Of a stretch of 64,000 nt of DNA, positions 17,871-27,578 are shown piece after piece. Position 1 is the first letter of the stretch. Every line of letters starts with the position of its first letter. The DNA comes from Robbsia betulipollinis (lineage in GTDB: Bacteria > Pseudomonadota > Gammaproteobacteria > Burkholderiales > Burkholderiaceae), in NCBI RefSeq assembly GCF_026624755.1, contig NZ_JAPMXC010000001.1, positions 2,018,365 to 2,082,364 on the forward strand. Direction: 5' to 3'. Under the pieces are notes generated by a model. That model was not told where the DNA came from. It saw only the letters and a program-made list of their open reading frames with translations, and ran no database searches. A program made the translations under genes and the position numbers.

Positions 17871-18790
17871 CGCGCCTGCTGCGCCGTTCCCATATCCGCC
17901 CCCGCATACTCGACGAAGCCATCGTCGCGGCAGAAGCTCGCGAGCCGGATGCCGGCCTTCTCGGCGATGCGCACCGCCAGCGACGTCGGCGCGGAGATCG
18001 TCGCGAGCATCGGAATGCCGACGCGCGCCGCCTTGCGTACCAGTTCGTAGCTGGCGCGGCTCGACATGAAGACGAAGCCGCTGCCGAAATCCGTGCGATC
18101 GCGCGCCAGCTGACCGATCAGCTTGTCGAGCGCATTGTGGCGGCCCACGTCCTCGAACGCGCGCAGGATCTCGCCATCGCGGCCGCACCACGCCGCCGCG
18201 TGCACGCCGCCGGTCTGCTGCATCAGCGTTTGCCGGGGCCGCAGTTCGCGCGCCGCGCGCTGAATGGCCGCGTCGTCGATCGCGCTTGCGGCCGTCGGGC
18301 CGGCGTTGCCGGCCTCGGCGATGCGCTCCGGTTCGAGATCGAGCAGGGCGAGACTTTCGATGCCGCACACGCCGCAACCGGTGCGCCCGACCAGCGAACG
18401 GCGTTTGTCCTTCAGCCCGACGAACGCGCCCTGCAGCAGTTCGATCGCCACCTCGGCGCTCTCCTCATGGAAGGTCGTCTCGATGTCGCGGATCTCGACG
18501 ATGCTGCGTACGATGCCCTCGCTCAGCGAAAAGCCGACCGCGAAGGCTTCCAGGTCGCGCGGCGTGGTCATCATCACCGCATGCGAGATGCCGTTGAATA
18601 CCAGCGCGACGGGCCATTCCTCGGCCACCTGATCGTCGGCGGGTTGATGCGCGCCGGCGCGGTGCCGCAGCACGGGCAGCCGGCGCCAGCCGGGCGATGG
18701 CGACGTGTCGTCGGTGGCATTGTCGGAAACGTCGGAAACGTTGGAGAGGGCAGCGTTCGTGGTCATATGCGTCGTGGTGGCGGTGGCCAT
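17867..18790 (-). CDS. fdhD: Formate dehydrogenase accessory sulfurtransferase FdhD
   Basis: A 307-residue FdhD protein, which transfers sulfur from IscS to the molybdenum cofactor so that formate dehydrogenase is active. The redox/transfer cysteines are in GCGVCGIES (Cys139, Cys142). NGISHAVMMTTPRDLEAFAVGFSLSEG, TGGVHAAAW and EDVGRHNALDKLIG are family signatures. Residues 1-35 are a Thr/Asn/Asp-rich extension; a second ATG eight codons in is possible. No formate dehydrogenase subunit is in the window. Divergent from the nitrate-reductase-associated-type gene, 160 bp away. Confidence 0.95.
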   Translation of the reverse strand: MATATTTHMTTNAALSNVSDVSDNATDDTSPSPGWRRLPVLRHRAGAHQPADDQVAEEWPVALVFNGISHAVMMTTPRDLEAFAVGFSLSEGIVRSIVEIRDIETTFHEESAEVAIELLQGAFVGLKDKRRSLVGRTGCGVCGIESLALLDLEPERIAEAGNAGPTAASAIDDAAIQRAARELRPRQTLMQQTGGVHAAAWCGRDGEILRAFEDVGRHNALDKLIGQLARDRTDFGSGFVFMSSRASYELVRKAARVGIPMLATISAPTSLAVRIAEKAGIRLASFCRDDGFVEYAGADMGTAQQAR

Positions 18791-18950
18791 GGTCCGGCGT
18801 GCGGGCAGGTCCGGTTCCCGACATCGCGTCGGGGCGCCGCCGCCTCTACCGTGGGCCGCGCGAGGGCCGCGGCCGATGTCGAGACTCTACCCCTTTTACG
18901 TTAGCTGCGTAGAATGCCTCCAGAACCCGCCATATTCCCCAGAGGCCGCC

Positions 18951-19508
18951 GTGACCCGCCAGGATCGTCCCCAACTGTTCGACTTCGAAGTGCCGTCTTC
19001 GGAAAATCTGTCCTATATCCCGCTCTCGGTGCGCTTTCATCTCGACCGCAGCGGGCAGCGCATCTCGCTCGACGACTGGCAGCGGTTGCCCTACGACGCG
19101 CGCGTGACGCTGGCATCGTATGCCGTCGAGGAGGGACCCGGCGGCGGGGCGCTTGGCGGGACGGACGGCGTGGCGCGCACCCGGACTTCGCCGTCGACCG
19201 TGCAGCAGAGCAGCGAGGCGGACTTCGCCGCCTTGTTGCGCGCCTGGATGCTGGAGCATGTCGGGCGGCCGCCCGAGACCGGCGCGCCGCCGGCGTCGCT
19301 CCCGGGCGACGACCGCGCGGCCTTGCCCGCCAGCGTGGCCGCGCAATGCGCGCTCGCGGGCCTGGACGTGCCGGGCGACGACGCGTGGGCGGCGTTGAGC
19401 CGCTTCCAGCGCTACGCGTTGGCGAAACTCTCGCGCAAGGCGACGTTGAACCACGACTTCGTTCCGGCCATGACCGAGTTCCGGCTCGTTCACGGTCAGG
19501 CCGTCTAG
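18951..19508 (+). CDS. Nitrate reductase-associated protein family member
   Basis: A 185-residue protein that starts at a GTG (VTRQDRPQLFDFEVP). FDFEVPSSENLSYIPLSVRFHLDRSGQRISLDDWQRLP resembles the conserved core of the nitrate reductase-associated family known mainly from cyanobacteria near nitrate reductase and molybdopterin genes; I recall this pattern and have not searched it. A low-complexity insert lies at about residues 62-85. Beyond residue 130 it continues with a short helical region (FQRYALAKLSRKATLNHDFVPAMTEF). It is 9 bp ahead of the ABC exporter, so the two are probably co-transcribed. Biochemical role unknown. Confidence 0.65.
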   Translation: MTRQDRPQLFDFEVPSSENLSYIPLSVRFHLDRSGQRISLDDWQRLPYDARVTLASYAVEEGPGGGALGGTDGVARTRTSPSTVQQSSEADFAALLRAWMLEHVGRPPETGAPPASLPGDDRAALPASVAAQCALAGLDVPGDDAWAALSRFQRYALAKLSRKATLNHDFVPAMTEFRLVHGQAV

Positions 19509-19517
19509 CGTCCCGCC

Positions 19518-21491
19518 ATGCGCCGTGGTGCTTCCGGGTCCCTGCCACCCCCCGTCCCTCCGATGCCCGGCCAGGCGCGCCGAGACTGGCACGCCATCGT
19601 CGCGCTCCTGCCCTATCTTGCCGGCTACCGGCTGCGCATCGGGCTCGCGCTCGGCTGCATGATCGCAGCCAAGGTGGCGAACCTGGGCGTGCCCTTGCTC
19701 TTGAAGCTGATCGTCGACCATCTGTCGGCGGCGAAGACCTTGAGCGCGCTGGGCCGCGCGCACGATTCGCCCGCGGTGATCCTGCTCGGCGGCGTCGGCC
19801 TGCTCGTCGTCGCGTACGCGATCGTGCGCCTGTCCACGTCGCTCTTCACCGAGCTGCGCGAACTGCTGTTCGCGAAAGTGACCGAAAACGCCGTGCGTGG
19901 CATCGCGCTGGAAGTGTTTCGCCATCTGCATGGCCTGTCGCTGCGCTTTCACCTGGACCGCCAGACCGGCGGCATGACGCGCGACATCGAGCGCGGCACC
20001 CGCGGCGTGCAGAGCGTCATCACGTACTCGGTCTACAACATCCTGCCGACCCTGGTCGAGATCGGTCTGGTGCTCGTGGTGTTCGTGACCCGCTACGAGG
20101 CGTACTACGCGCTCGTCACGCTGGCGGCGTTGCTCGTCTACATAACCTTCACGGTGAAGATCAGCGCGTGGCGCACGCATTTCCGGCGCTCGATGAACGA
20201 ACTCGAATCGCGCGCCAGTTCGCGCGCGATCGATTCGCTGCTGAACTACGAGACGGTCAAGTACTTCGGCAACGAGGCCTTCGAGGCCGAACGCTACGAC
20301 GACAACCTGCGGCGTTTCCGGGCCGCGGCGGTGCGTTCGCAGCGCTCGCTGTCGATGCTGAACTTCGGGCAGCAGACGATCATCGCGACCGGTCTCGTTT
20401 TCATCCTCTGGCGCGCGACGCTCGCCGTGGCCGCCGGCCGGCAGACGCTGGGCGATCTGGTCCTGATCAACACCTTCATGCTGCAACTGTACGTGCCGCT
20501 GAATTTCCTGGGGATCATCTACCGCGAGCTCAAGCAGAGCCTGACCGACATGGATCGCCTGTTTACGCTCACGCGGCAGCCGCGCGAGATCGCCGACCGG
20601 GAGCACGCGCCGGCCTTGCGCATCGACGCGAAGCGGGGCGCGCGGGTGGTCTTCGAGCATGTCGATTTCGCCTATCATCCGGATCGATCGATCCTGCACG
20701 ATGTGTCGTTCGTCGTGGAGGCGGGCACGACGACGGCGATCGTCGGGCATAGCGGCTCGGGCAAGTCGACGCTGGCGCGGCTCCTGTTCCGTTTCTACGA
20801 TGTCGATTCCGCCGGCGCGGGACGCATCCTCGTCGACGGCCAGGACATCCGCGACGTGCAGCAGGACACGCTGCGCGCCGCCATCGGCATCGTGCCGCAG
20901 GACACCGTGCTGTTCAACGACAGTCTGTATTTCAATATCGCCTACGGACGCCCGGGCGCGTCGCGCGACGACGTCATCGCGGCGGCGCGGGCGGGGCAGA
21001 TCGATGCGTTCATCGAGAGTCTGCCGCAGGGTTACGAGACCTCGGTCGGCGAACGCGGGCTGAAACTCTCCGGCGGCGAAAAGCAGCGCGTCGCGATCGC
21101 GCGCACCCTGCTCAAGGACCCGCCGATCCTGATCCTCGACGAGGCTACGTCCGCGCTCGATTCGCGCTCGGAACGGGCGATCCAGGGCGCGCTCGAACGC
21201 GTCGCGCGCGGGCGCACCACGCTGGTGATCGCGCACCGGCTCTCGACCGTCGTGTCGGCCGAGCAGATCCTGGTGATGGAGCAGGGTCGCATCGTCGAAC
21301 GCGGCACCCATGCGGCCCTGCTCGCCGCGAACGGCACCTACGCACAGATGTGGGGGTTGCAGCAGTATGGGCAGGCCGGCCTGGCGCAGGGCAACCTGGG
21401 GCAGGCCGGCCTGGCGCAGGGCAACCCGGCACAAACCGACTCGCCGCGGACTTCCCCCCCGTCGCCGCACGCCGCGTGCGACGCCGCCTGA
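19518..21491 (+). CDS. Atm1/HMT1-type ABC exporter, fused permease-ATPase
   Basis: A 657-residue half-transporter. An N-terminal six-helix membrane domain (about residues 30-330) is followed by an ATPase domain: Walker [10 protein letters not shown] (about 411-419), Q-loop [11 protein letters not shown], signature LSGGEKQ (about 517-523), Walker [41 protein letters not shown] is the hallmark of the Atm1/ABCB7/HMT1 branch, which exports glutathione-type sulfur compounds or metal-glutathione complexes. The C-terminal tail after the ATPase carries a duplicated GQAGLAQGN unit. The start could instead be Met16 (MPGQARRDW). Upstream neighbours are fdhD and the nitrate-reductase-associated-type gene. 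Confidence 0.92.
   Translation: MRRGASGSLPPPVPPMPGQARRDWHAIVALLPYLAGYRLRIGLALGCMIAAKVANLGVPLLLKLIVDHLSAAKTLSALGRAHDSPAVILLGGVGLLVVAYAIVRLSTSLFTELRELLFAKVTENAVRGIALEVFRHLHGLSLRFHLDRQTGGMTRDIERGTRGVQSVITYSVYNILPTLVEIGLVLVVFVTRYEAYYALVTLAALLVYITFTVKISAWRTHFRRSMNELESRASSRAIDSLLNYETVKYFGNEAFEAERYDDNLRRFRAAAVRSQRSLSMLNFGQQTIIATGLVFILWRATLAVAAGRQTLGDLVLINTFMLQLYVPLNFLGIIYRELKQSLTDMDRLFTLTRQPREIADREHAPALRIDAKRGARVVFEHVDFAYHPDRSILHDVSFVVEAGTTTAIVGHSGSGKSTLARLLFRFYDVDSAGAGRILVDGQDIRDVQQDTLRAAIGIVPQDTVLFNDSLYFNIAYGRPGASRDDVIAAARAGQIDAFIESLPQGYETSVGERGLKLSGGEKQRVAIARTLLKDPPILILDEATSALDSRSERAIQGALERVARGRTTLVIAHRLSTVVSAEQILVMEQGRIVERGTHAALLAANGTYAQMWGLQQYGQAGLAQGNLGQAGLAQGNPAQTDSPRTSPPSPHAACDAA
21371..21427 (+). 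repeat. 30-bp direct duplication in the ABC exporter tail
   Basis: A 30-bp unit (21371-21400) is repeated immediately (21401-21427, diverging at the end), encoding two copies of GQAGLAQGN at the extreme C-terminus of the transporter. Confidence 0.9.
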
Positions 21492-21510
21492 GGTCAACCC
21501 GGAAAGATCG

Positions 21511-22668
21511 ATGGAAACCAAGTGGCTCGAGGATTTCATTTCCCTCGCCGAAACGCGCAGCTTCAGCCGCTCGGCGGCCTTGCGCCATGTCACGCAGCCG
21601 GCTTTCTCGCGGCGCATCCAGGCGCTCGAGGCCTGGCTGGGCGCGGAGCTGATCGATCGTTCCGGTTACCCGACACGCTTGACCCAGGCGGGCAATATCT
21701 TCCATGCGCAGGCGCTGACGATGCTCAGCCAGACGCAGGAAGCGCGCATGCTGCTGCGCGGACAGAACCTGACGAGCGCGGCGACGATCGATTTCGCCGT
21801 GCCGCATACCTTGTCGCTCACCTTCTTTCCCGTCTGGATCGAGGCGATCGACCGGCGCGTGCGCGATGCCACGGTGACGGGTCCGGACGGCGCGCAGCGG
21901 CCGGTCTGTCCGGACGCCCGCCTGCACGCGAAGCTGCGCGCGCTGAATGTCCACGATGCGGTGCTGAACCTGACCGAAGGCGGCTGCGACCTGATGATGG
22001 GGTATCACCATCCGAGCCATCCGGTGGTGCTCGATCCGCGCCGCTACGATTTCCTCACGCTCGGCACGGAAACGATCAGCCCGTTCTGCGCGCCGTGGCG
22101 GGGCGACGCCGCGGCGGCTTCCCACGCGATGCCACATGCGGCACCACACGCAGCGCAACACGCAGCACCCCACGCAGCACCCCACGCAGCACCCCACGCA
22201 GCACCCCACGCAGCGCCCGACGTGGGCAGCCCGCGCTTTTCCCTTCCGGGGCGCGCCGGCGCGCCGATTCCCTATCTGGCCTACAGCCCGGGCGCCTATC
22301 TGGGGCGCATGACCGAGGTGCTGCTGATGCGCGCGCCGCAGCCGCTGTTTCTCGACCGCGTCTACGAAACCGACATGGCCGAGGGCTTGAAACTCATGGC
22401 GCTGGCCGGCCACGGGCTGGCCTTCCTGCCGCACAGCGCGGCCGCCGAGGCGCTCGCCGACGGGCGCCTGGTCCCACCCGGCCTGCCGCCAGAGCTGGCA
22501 GGGGAGGCCGCGCCCGCTTTCTCGCTGACGATGGAAATCCGTCTCTACCGCGACAAGCTGCAGGAGGGCGATGCGTCCCGCAGCGCGCTGATCGAAGCGG
22601 TCTGGCATGCCGCGCGCGCCGTCGCGCAGGAAACCACGGTGCCGCGCCCCGTCGACGTCGCCCGCTGA
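21511..22668 (+). CDS. LysR-family regulator (HypT/YjiE-like) with HAAP repeat insert
   Basis: A 385-residue LysR-type regulator. The winged HTH occupies residues 1-62 (METKWLEDFISLAETRSFSR, then AALRHVTQPAFSRRIQALE). ETKWLxDF and the QPAFSRRI start resemble E. coli HypT (YjiE), a hypochlorite-responsive LysR protein; the specific ligand here is unknown. The C-terminal effector domain is interrupted at about residues 205-235 by a His/Ala/Pro repeat (HAAP units), making the protein longer than the usual ~300-330. It lies 19 bp after the ABC exporter and upstream of gdhA on the same strand. Confidence 0.88.
   Translation: METKWLEDFISLAETRSFSRSAALRHVTQPAFSRRIQALEAWLGAELIDRSGYPTRLTQAGNIFHAQALTMLSQTQEARMLLRGQNLTSAATIDFAVPHTLSLTFFPVWIEAIDRRVRDATVTGPDGAQRPVCPDARLHAKLRALNVHDAVLNLTEGGCDLMMGYHHPSHPVVLDPRRYDFLTLGTETISPFCAPWRGDAAAASHAMPHAAPHAAQHAAPHAAPHAAPHAAPHAAPDVGSPRFSLPGRAGAPIPYLAYSPGAYLGRMTEVLLMRAPQPLFLDRVYETDMAEGLKLMALAGHGLAFLPHSAAAEALADGRLVPPGLPPELAGEAAPAFSLTMEIRLYRDKLQEGDASRSALIEAVWHAARAVAQETTVPRPVDVAR
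22159..22218 (+). repeat. 12-bp tandem repeat inside the LysR gene
   Basis: Four perfect copies of CACGCAGCACCC (22159-22206) and a fifth with one mismatch (22207-22218), with degenerate copies just upstream. It encodes HAAP units and keeps the frame. Confidence 0.95.
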
Positions 22669-22860
22669 TTTTCCGACGCGTCCGCTGGCCCATGCAAAAA
22701 ACGCATGGAAAAATGTGCATTCGGCATTGGCTATCTGTTTTTCGGGGGCTTACAGTTTCCGGCACTTACTTCATTTGCCTGCTGCCTGTTTATTTATACG
22801 CCTAGTTAAATGGTGTCTTCCCGCCATTCCTACACGCGCCAATCCATTGCGGAGTTTTTC

Positions 22861-24147
22861 ATGTCGGAACGTCATGCCATCCCGTCCTACCTGCAGCCCG
22901 ATGCGCTGGGTCCCTGGGGCAGTTATCTGCAGCAGATCGACCGCGTCACGCCCTACCTGGGTCATCTGAGCCGCTGGGTCGAAACGCTGAAACGCCCCAA
23001 GCGCGTGATGATCGTCGATGTGCCGATCCAGCTCGACAATGGCACGATCGCGCATTTCGAGGGCTATCGCGTGCAGCACAACGTCTCGCGCGGCCCGGGC
23101 AAGGGAGGGGTGCGTTTCCACCAGGACGTGACGCTCACCGAGGTGATGTCCCTCGCCGCCTGGATGTCCGTCAAGAACGCCACGGTCAACGTACCCTTCG
23201 GCGGTGCCAAGGGCGGCGTGCGCGTCGACCCGCGCACGCTGTCGCGCGCCGAGCTCGAACGGGTGACGCGCCGTTATACCAGCGAGATCAATGTCATCAT
23301 CGGGCCGAACACGGACATTCCGGCGCCCGACGTCAACACCAACGAACAGGTGATGGCATGGATGATGGACACCTACTCGCAGAATCTGGGGCGCACCGCG
23401 ACCGGCGTCGTGACCGGCAAGCCGATCTCGCTGGGCGGCAGTCTCGGCCGGCGCGACGCGACCGGGCGCGGCGTCTTCGTGGTCGCCTCGGAGGCGGCGC
23501 GCAGGATCGGACTGGAACTGCCCGGCGCGCGCATCGCGGTGCAGGGCTTCGGCAATGTCGGCGGCGTCGCCGCACGGCTGTTCCACGACGCGGGCGCGAA
23601 GATCGTCGCGGCGCAGGATCATAGCGCGACGCTCTACGCGCCGGGCGGACTCGACACGCACGCATTGCTCGCGCACGTGGCCGAACACCGGGGCATCGCC
23701 GGTTTTCCCGGCGCGGAAACGCTGGACGATCCGGCGGAATTCTTCAAGATCGAAAGCGACATCCTGATCCCCGCCGCGCTCGAAGAGCAGATCACGGCGC
23801 AGAACGCGGGCGCGATCCGTACCCGCATCATCGTCGAGGGGGCGAACGGTCCGACGACGCCCGCCGCCGACGATATCCTGCAGGAAAACGGCGTGCTGGT
23901 GATCCCGGACGTGGTCGCCAACGCCGGCGGCGTGACGGTCAGCTATTTCGAGTGGGTGCAGGATTTTTCCAGCTTCTTCTGGAGCGAGGACGAAATCAAC
24001 CAGCGTCTCGACCGCGTGATGCGCGAGGCCTTCGACGCGGTGTGGCAGGTCAGCGTGGACAAGCACGTGACGATTCGGACCGCTGCCTATATCGTGGCCT
24101 GCACGCGCATTCTCGAAGCGCGCGAACTGCGCGGCCTCTACCCGTGA
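22861..24147 (+). CDS. gdhA: Glutamate dehydrogenase (Glu/Leu/Phe/Val family)
   Basis: A 428-residue NAD(P)-dependent amino-acid dehydrogenase interconverting glutamate and 2-oxoglutarate plus ammonia. Catalytic Lys117 is in the [13 protein letters not shown] motif, substrate-region [15 protein letters not shown] at about 73-87, and the dinucleotide-binding GFGNVGG at about 229-235. The ATG at 22861 ([12 protein letters not shown]) has GGAG 5 bp upstream; 17 further in-frame codons exist upstream but lack family resemblance. The gltIJKL importer follows on the same strand after 232 bp, which suggests a glutamate-utilisation neighbourhood. Confidence 0.94.
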   Translation: MSERHAIPSYLQPDALGPWGSYLQQIDRVTPYLGHLSRWVETLKRPKRVMIVDVPIQLDNGTIAHFEGYRVQHNVSRGPGKGGVRFHQDVTLTEVMSLAAWMSVKNATVNVPFGGAKGGVRVDPRTLSRAELERVTRRYTSEINVIIGPNTDIPAPDVNTNEQVMAWMMDTYSQNLGRTATGVVTGKPISLGGSLGRRDATGRGVFVVASEAARRIGLELPGARIAVQGFGNVGGVAARLFHDAGAKIVAAQDHSATLYAPGGLDTHALLAHVAEHRGIAGFPGAETLDDPAEFFKIESDILIPAALEEQITAQNAGAIRTRIIVEGANGPTTPAADDILQENGVLVIPDVVANAGGVTVSYFEWVQDFSSFFWSEDEINQRLDRVMREAFDAVWQVSVDKHVTIRTAAYIVACTRILEARELRGLYP

Positions 24148-24234
24148 TGCAGGGGCGCGGCGCAGGTGCCGGTACGCCGCGCGCGGTCAATTTTTCCGAA
24201 AACGTTGCGTGGCGCTGAAAAGGGCAGGTTCCCA

Positions 24235-24262
24235 TTGCCGCCATCCGCTGGAATGTTATATA
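24235..24262 (+). promoter_or_regulatory. Candidate sigma-70 promoter for gltIJKL
   Basis: TTGCCG (24235-24240) and TATATA (24257-24262) are separated by 16 bp, about 118 bp before gltI. A second TTGACT at about 24336 lacks a convincing -10. Confidence 0.4.
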
Positions 24263-24379
24263 AATGCAGCCAACGCACAAGGGGACTGTAAGTCGCCAAT
24301 GCGTTGGCGCAGCGGATGATGCATCCGGTGTTATTGACTGGGGTAGACTCACACGGTTTTCGGCAAGGAGCGTTTTTCA

Positions 24380-25273
24380 ATGAATGTCAAAAAGTTGTCG
24401 CTGGCGCTGTGCGCGCTCGGAATCATCGCCACGAGCGCACATGCGCAGGATAGCGGGACGCTGAAGAAGATCAAGGACACGGGTGTGATCTCGATCGGTC
24501 ACCGGGAGTCGTCGATCCCCTTCTCGTACTACGATGACAAGCAACAAGTAGTCGGCTACTCGCAGGACTACGCGATGGCGATCGTCGCCGCCCTGAAGCA
24601 GAAGCTGAACATGCCGAACCTGCAGGTCAAGATGACCCCGGTGACGTCGCAGAACCGCATCCCGCTGCTGCAGAACAACACGATCGACATCGAGTGCGGT
24701 TCGACGACGAACAACCTCGAGCGTCAACAGCAGGCCGCGTTCACCGATACGATCTTCGTGATCGGCACGCGCCTGATGACGAAGAAAAGCTCCGGCATCA
24801 AGGGCTTCGACGACCTGAAGGGCAAGACGGTCGTGACCACGGCCGGCACCACGTCCGAGCGCCTGCTGCGCAAGATGAATCAGGACAAGAGCATGGGCAT
24901 GAACATCATCAGCGCGAAGGATCATGGCGATTCCTTTCTGACGCTGCAGACCGGCCGCGCGGTCGCGTTCATGATGGACGATGCATTGCTGGCCGGCGAG
25001 CGCGCGAAAGCGAGCAACCCGCAGGACTACGTGATCGTCGGCGAGCCGCAGTCGCGCGAAGCCTACGGCTGCATGGTGCGCAAGGGCGATGCCGACTTCA
25101 AGAAGGTCGCCGATGGCGCGATCGCGCATGTGCAGACTTCCGGCGAAGCGCTGAAGTGGTACAAGAAGTGGTTCCAGTCGCCGATTCCGCCGAAGGGCCT
25201 GAACCTGGACTTCCCGGTCAGCCCGGACATGGAGAAGATCTTCAAGGAGCCGAACGACAAGGCCATCGAATAG
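24380..25273 (+). CDS. gltI: Glutamate/aspartate ABC transporter, periplasmic binding protein
   Basis: A 297-residue solute-binding protein with a clear signal peptide (MNVKKLSLALCALGIIATSA, cleavage after AHA at about residue 22). The mature part is a type II periplasmic fold: GVISIGHRESSIPFSYYD, ECGSTTNNLERQQQAAFTDT and VVTTAGTTSERLLR are typical of GltI/DEBP, which binds L-glutamate and L-aspartate. It is followed by a hairpin terminator and then gltJ, so the binding protein is probably made in excess over the membrane parts. Confidence 0.95.
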   Translation: MNVKKLSLALCALGIIATSAHAQDSGTLKKIKDTGVISIGHRESSIPFSYYDDKQQVVGYSQDYAMAIVAALKQKLNMPNLQVKMTPVTSQNRIPLLQNNTIDIECGSTTNNLERQQQAAFTDTIFVIGTRLMTKKSSGIKGFDDLKGKTVVTTAGTTSERLLRKMNQDKSMGMNIISAKDHGDSFLTLQTGRAVAFMMDDALLAGERAKASNPQDYVIVGEPQSREAYGCMVRKGDADFKKVADGAIAHVQTSGEALKWYKKWFQSPIPPKGLNLDFPVSPDMEKIFKEPNDKAIE

Positions 25274-25330
25274 CCTTCGAGGTCACGGTCGTGTGTCCGC
25301 GCCGCTCGCGAGAGCCGGCGCGGACCGCCG

Positions 25331-25360
25331 GGCCCGCCATTTAGGCGGGCCTTGTTTTTA
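25331..25360 (+). terminator. Intercistronic hairpin terminator between gltI and gltJ
   Basis: Perfect 8-bp GC stem GGCCCGCC (25331-25338) and GGCGGGCC (25344-25351) with ATTTA loop, followed by TTGTTTTTA. A canonical intrinsic terminator, 58 bp after gltI and 40 bp before gltJ. Confidence 0.9.
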
Positions 25361-25399
25361 TAGAGGCAGGATTTCTGCTTAATCGTTCTGGAGCAATTC

Positions 25400-26140
25400 A
25401 TGGCTTATCACTGGAACTGGGGCATCTTGCTGAGCCCGGTTTCGACCGGCGAGCCGACCACCTATCTGGGCTGGCTGCTGTCCGGCCTGGTCGTGACGGT
25501 CGAGTTGTCGCTGCTCGCCTGGGTGATCGCGCTGGCGGTCGGCGCCTTTTTCGGCGTACTGCGGACCTTGCCAGGCAAACTGCTGCCGGCCATCGGCACG
25601 CTCTACGTGGCGATTTTCCGGAATATCCCGCTGATCGTGCAGTTCTTCATCTGGTATCTGGTGATTCCGGAACTGGTGCCGCCGGAACTCGGCAACTGGT
25701 ACAAGCAACTGCCGCCGACCGTGCAGTTCTTTTCGTCGTCGGTGATCTGCCTGGGCCTGTTCACCGCCGCGCGCGTGTGCGAGCAGGTGCGCTCGGGCAT
25801 CGAGGCGCTGCCGCGCGGCCAGCGCGCCGCGGCGCAGGCGCTGGGGCTGACGACCGCGCAAAGCTACCGCTATGTGTTGCTGCCGGTGGCGTTTCGCATC
25901 ATCGTCCCGCCGCTCACCTCCGAGTGCCTGAATATCTTCAAGAACTCCGCCGTGGCGTCGACGATCGGACTGCTCGAACTGTCCGCGCAGGCCCGGCAAC
26001 TGGTCGACTATACGGCACAGACGTATGAATCCTTCATCGCGGTCACGGTCGCCTACTTCCTGATCAACATGATCGTGCTGAACATCGCGCGCTGGATCGA
26101 AAAGAAAACGCGGTTGCCCGGCTATATCGGAGGCAAGTAA
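25400..26140 (+). CDS. gltJ: Glutamate/aspartate ABC transporter permease GltJ
   Basis: A 246-residue His/Glu/Gln/Arg/opine-family permease with several membrane helices (from about residues 25-50 onward). The cytoplasmic EAA loop reads [28 protein letters not shown] (read in parts), and [21 protein letters not shown] is typical of GltJ. It forms the inner-membrane channel with GltK. CTGGAG precedes the start, and the final TAA shares its last base with the gltK ATG (TAATG). Confidence 0.93.
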   Translation: MAYHWNWGILLSPVSTGEPTTYLGWLLSGLVVTVELSLLAWVIALAVGAFFGVLRTLPGKLLPAIGTLYVAIFRNIPLIVQFFIWYLVIPELVPPELGNWYKQLPPTVQFFSSSVICLGLFTAARVCEQVRSGIEALPRGQRAAAQALGLTTAQSYRYVLLPVAFRIIVPPLTSECLNIFKNSAVASTIGLLELSAQARQLVDYTAQTYESFIAVTVAYFLINMIVLNIARWIEKKTRLPGYIGGK

Positions 26141-26817
26141 TGCATCATTTCAATTGGACGTCGATCCCGGTGTCGCTGCACGTGCTGTGGCAGGGCGCGA
26201 TCGTGACCTTCGAGATCACCGCTTTCGCGATCGTCGTCGGCATCGTTTGGGGCACCATCCTCGCGCTGTTGCGCCTGTCGGGTTCCCGGCTGCTGTCGGG
26301 TTTCGCCGCGGTCTACGTGACGCTGTTCCGCTCGATCCCGCTGGTGATGGTGTTGCTGTGGTTCTTCCTGATCGTGCCGCAGTTCCTGCAATCGGTGCTC
26401 GGCCTGTCGCCGAATATTGACATCCGCTTCGCATCGGCGATGATTGCGTTTGCACTGTTCGAAGCCGCGTACTATTCGGAGATCATCCGCGCCGGCGTGC
26501 AGAGCGTCGCGCGCGGGCAGGCGCAGGCCGCGTCGGCGCTCGGCATGACCTATCTGCAATCGATGCGCCTGGTGGTGCTGCCGCAGGCCTTCAAGGCGAT
26601 GGTGCCGCTACTGCTCACGCAGGGCATCGTCCTGTTCCAGGATACGTCGCTGGTGTATGTGATCGGGCTCGCCGATTTCTTCCGCACGGCCACCAATGTG
26701 GGCGACCGTGACGGGACGACCGTCGAAATGGTGCTGTTCGCCGGTGCCTGTTATTTTGTGGTCTGCGTGGTCGCCTCGACCCTCGTCAAACGCATGCAAA
26801 AGAGGTATGCAAGATGA
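26140..26817 (+). CDS. gltK: Glutamate/aspartate ABC transporter permease GltK
   Basis: A 225-residue second permease subunit of the same family. Landmarks: [21 protein letters not shown] and the EAA loop [28 protein letters not shown] (read in parts). Pairs with GltJ. The start overlaps the gltJ stop by one base and its own stop overlaps gltL by 4 bp (ATGA), so these three genes are translationally coupled. Confidence 0.93.
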   Translation: MHHFNWTSIPVSLHVLWQGAIVTFEITAFAIVVGIVWGTILALLRLSGSRLLSGFAAVYVTLFRSIPLVMVLLWFFLIVPQFLQSVLGLSPNIDIRFASAMIAFALFEAAYYSEIIRAGVQSVARGQAQAASALGMTYLQSMRLVVLPQAFKAMVPLLLTQGIVLFQDTSLVYVIGLADFFRTATNVGDRDGTTVEMVLFAGACYFVVCVVASTLVKRMQKRYAR

Positions 26818-27539
26818 TCGAATTGAAGAATGTGTCGAAGTGGTACGGGCAGTTCCAGGTCCTGACCGATTGTTCGACCGAAGTGAAGAAGGGTGAAGTC
26901 GTGGTCGTGTGCGGACCGTCGGGTTCCGGCAAGTCGACGCTGATCAAGACCGTCAACGGCCTGGAGCCGGTGCAGAAGGGTCAGATCACGATCGACGGCG
27001 TCTCGGTGGTGGACCACAAGACGAACCTGTCGAAGCTGCGCGCGCGCGTGGGCATGGTGTTCCAGCATTTCGAGCTGTTTCCGCATCTCTCGATCACCCA
27101 GAACCTGACGCTCGCGCAGGTCAAGGTGCTGGGCCGCAGCCGCGACGAGGCGGCGACGAAGGCGCTGAAACTGCTCGACCGCGTGGGCCTGCGCGCGCAT
27201 GCCGACAAGTTTCCCGGCCAGCTGTCCGGCGGTCAGCAGCAACGCGTGGCCATCGCGCGTGCCTTGTCGATGGATCCGATCGCGATGCTGTTCGACGAGC
27301 CCACTTCGGCGCTCGATCCGGAGATGATCAACGAAGTGCTCGACGTGATGGTCGAACTCGCGCAGGAAGGCATGACGATGATGTGCGTCACGCACGAGAT
27401 GGGTTTCGCGAAAAAGGTCGCGCACCGCGTGATCTTCATGGACCGCGGCCTGATCGTCGAGGACGACCGCAAGGAAGAGTTCTTCGCGAGCCCGAAGTCG
27501 GAGCGGGCCCGGGATTTTCTGGCGAAGATCCTGCATTGA
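26814..27539 (+). CDS. gltL: Glutamate/aspartate ABC transporter ATPase GltL
   Basis: A 241-residue polar amino-acid ABC ATPase. Walker [10 protein letters not shown] at residues 34-42, Q-loop [12 protein letters not shown], signature [15 protein letters not shown], Walker [16 protein letters not shown] and H-loop VTHEMGFA are all present. It energises GltJK. Last gene of the unit; a long perfect GC hairpin follows 5 bp after the stop. Confidence 0.95.
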   Translation: MIELKNVSKWYGQFQVLTDCSTEVKKGEVVVVCGPSGSGKSTLIKTVNGLEPVQKGQITIDGVSVVDHKTNLSKLRARVGMVFQHFELFPHLSITQNLTLAQVKVLGRSRDEAATKALKLLDRVGLRAHADKFPGQLSGGQQQRVAIARALSMDPIAMLFDEPTSALDPEMINEVLDVMVELAQEGMTMMCVTHEMGFAKKVAHRVIFMDRGLIVEDDRKEEFFASPKSERARDFLAKILH

Positions 27540-27544
27540 GCAAC

Positions 27545-27569
27545 GGGCCGCCGGTCTCGCCGGCGGCCC
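27545..27569 (+). terminator. Hairpin after gltL
   Basis: Perfect 10-bp stem GGGCCGCCGG / CCGGCGGCCC with loop TCTCG, directly after gltL. The T-tract is weak (GCCGTTCGTTC). It lies between convergent genes and may act on both strands. Confidence 0.6.
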
Positions 27570-27578
27570 GCCGTTCGT

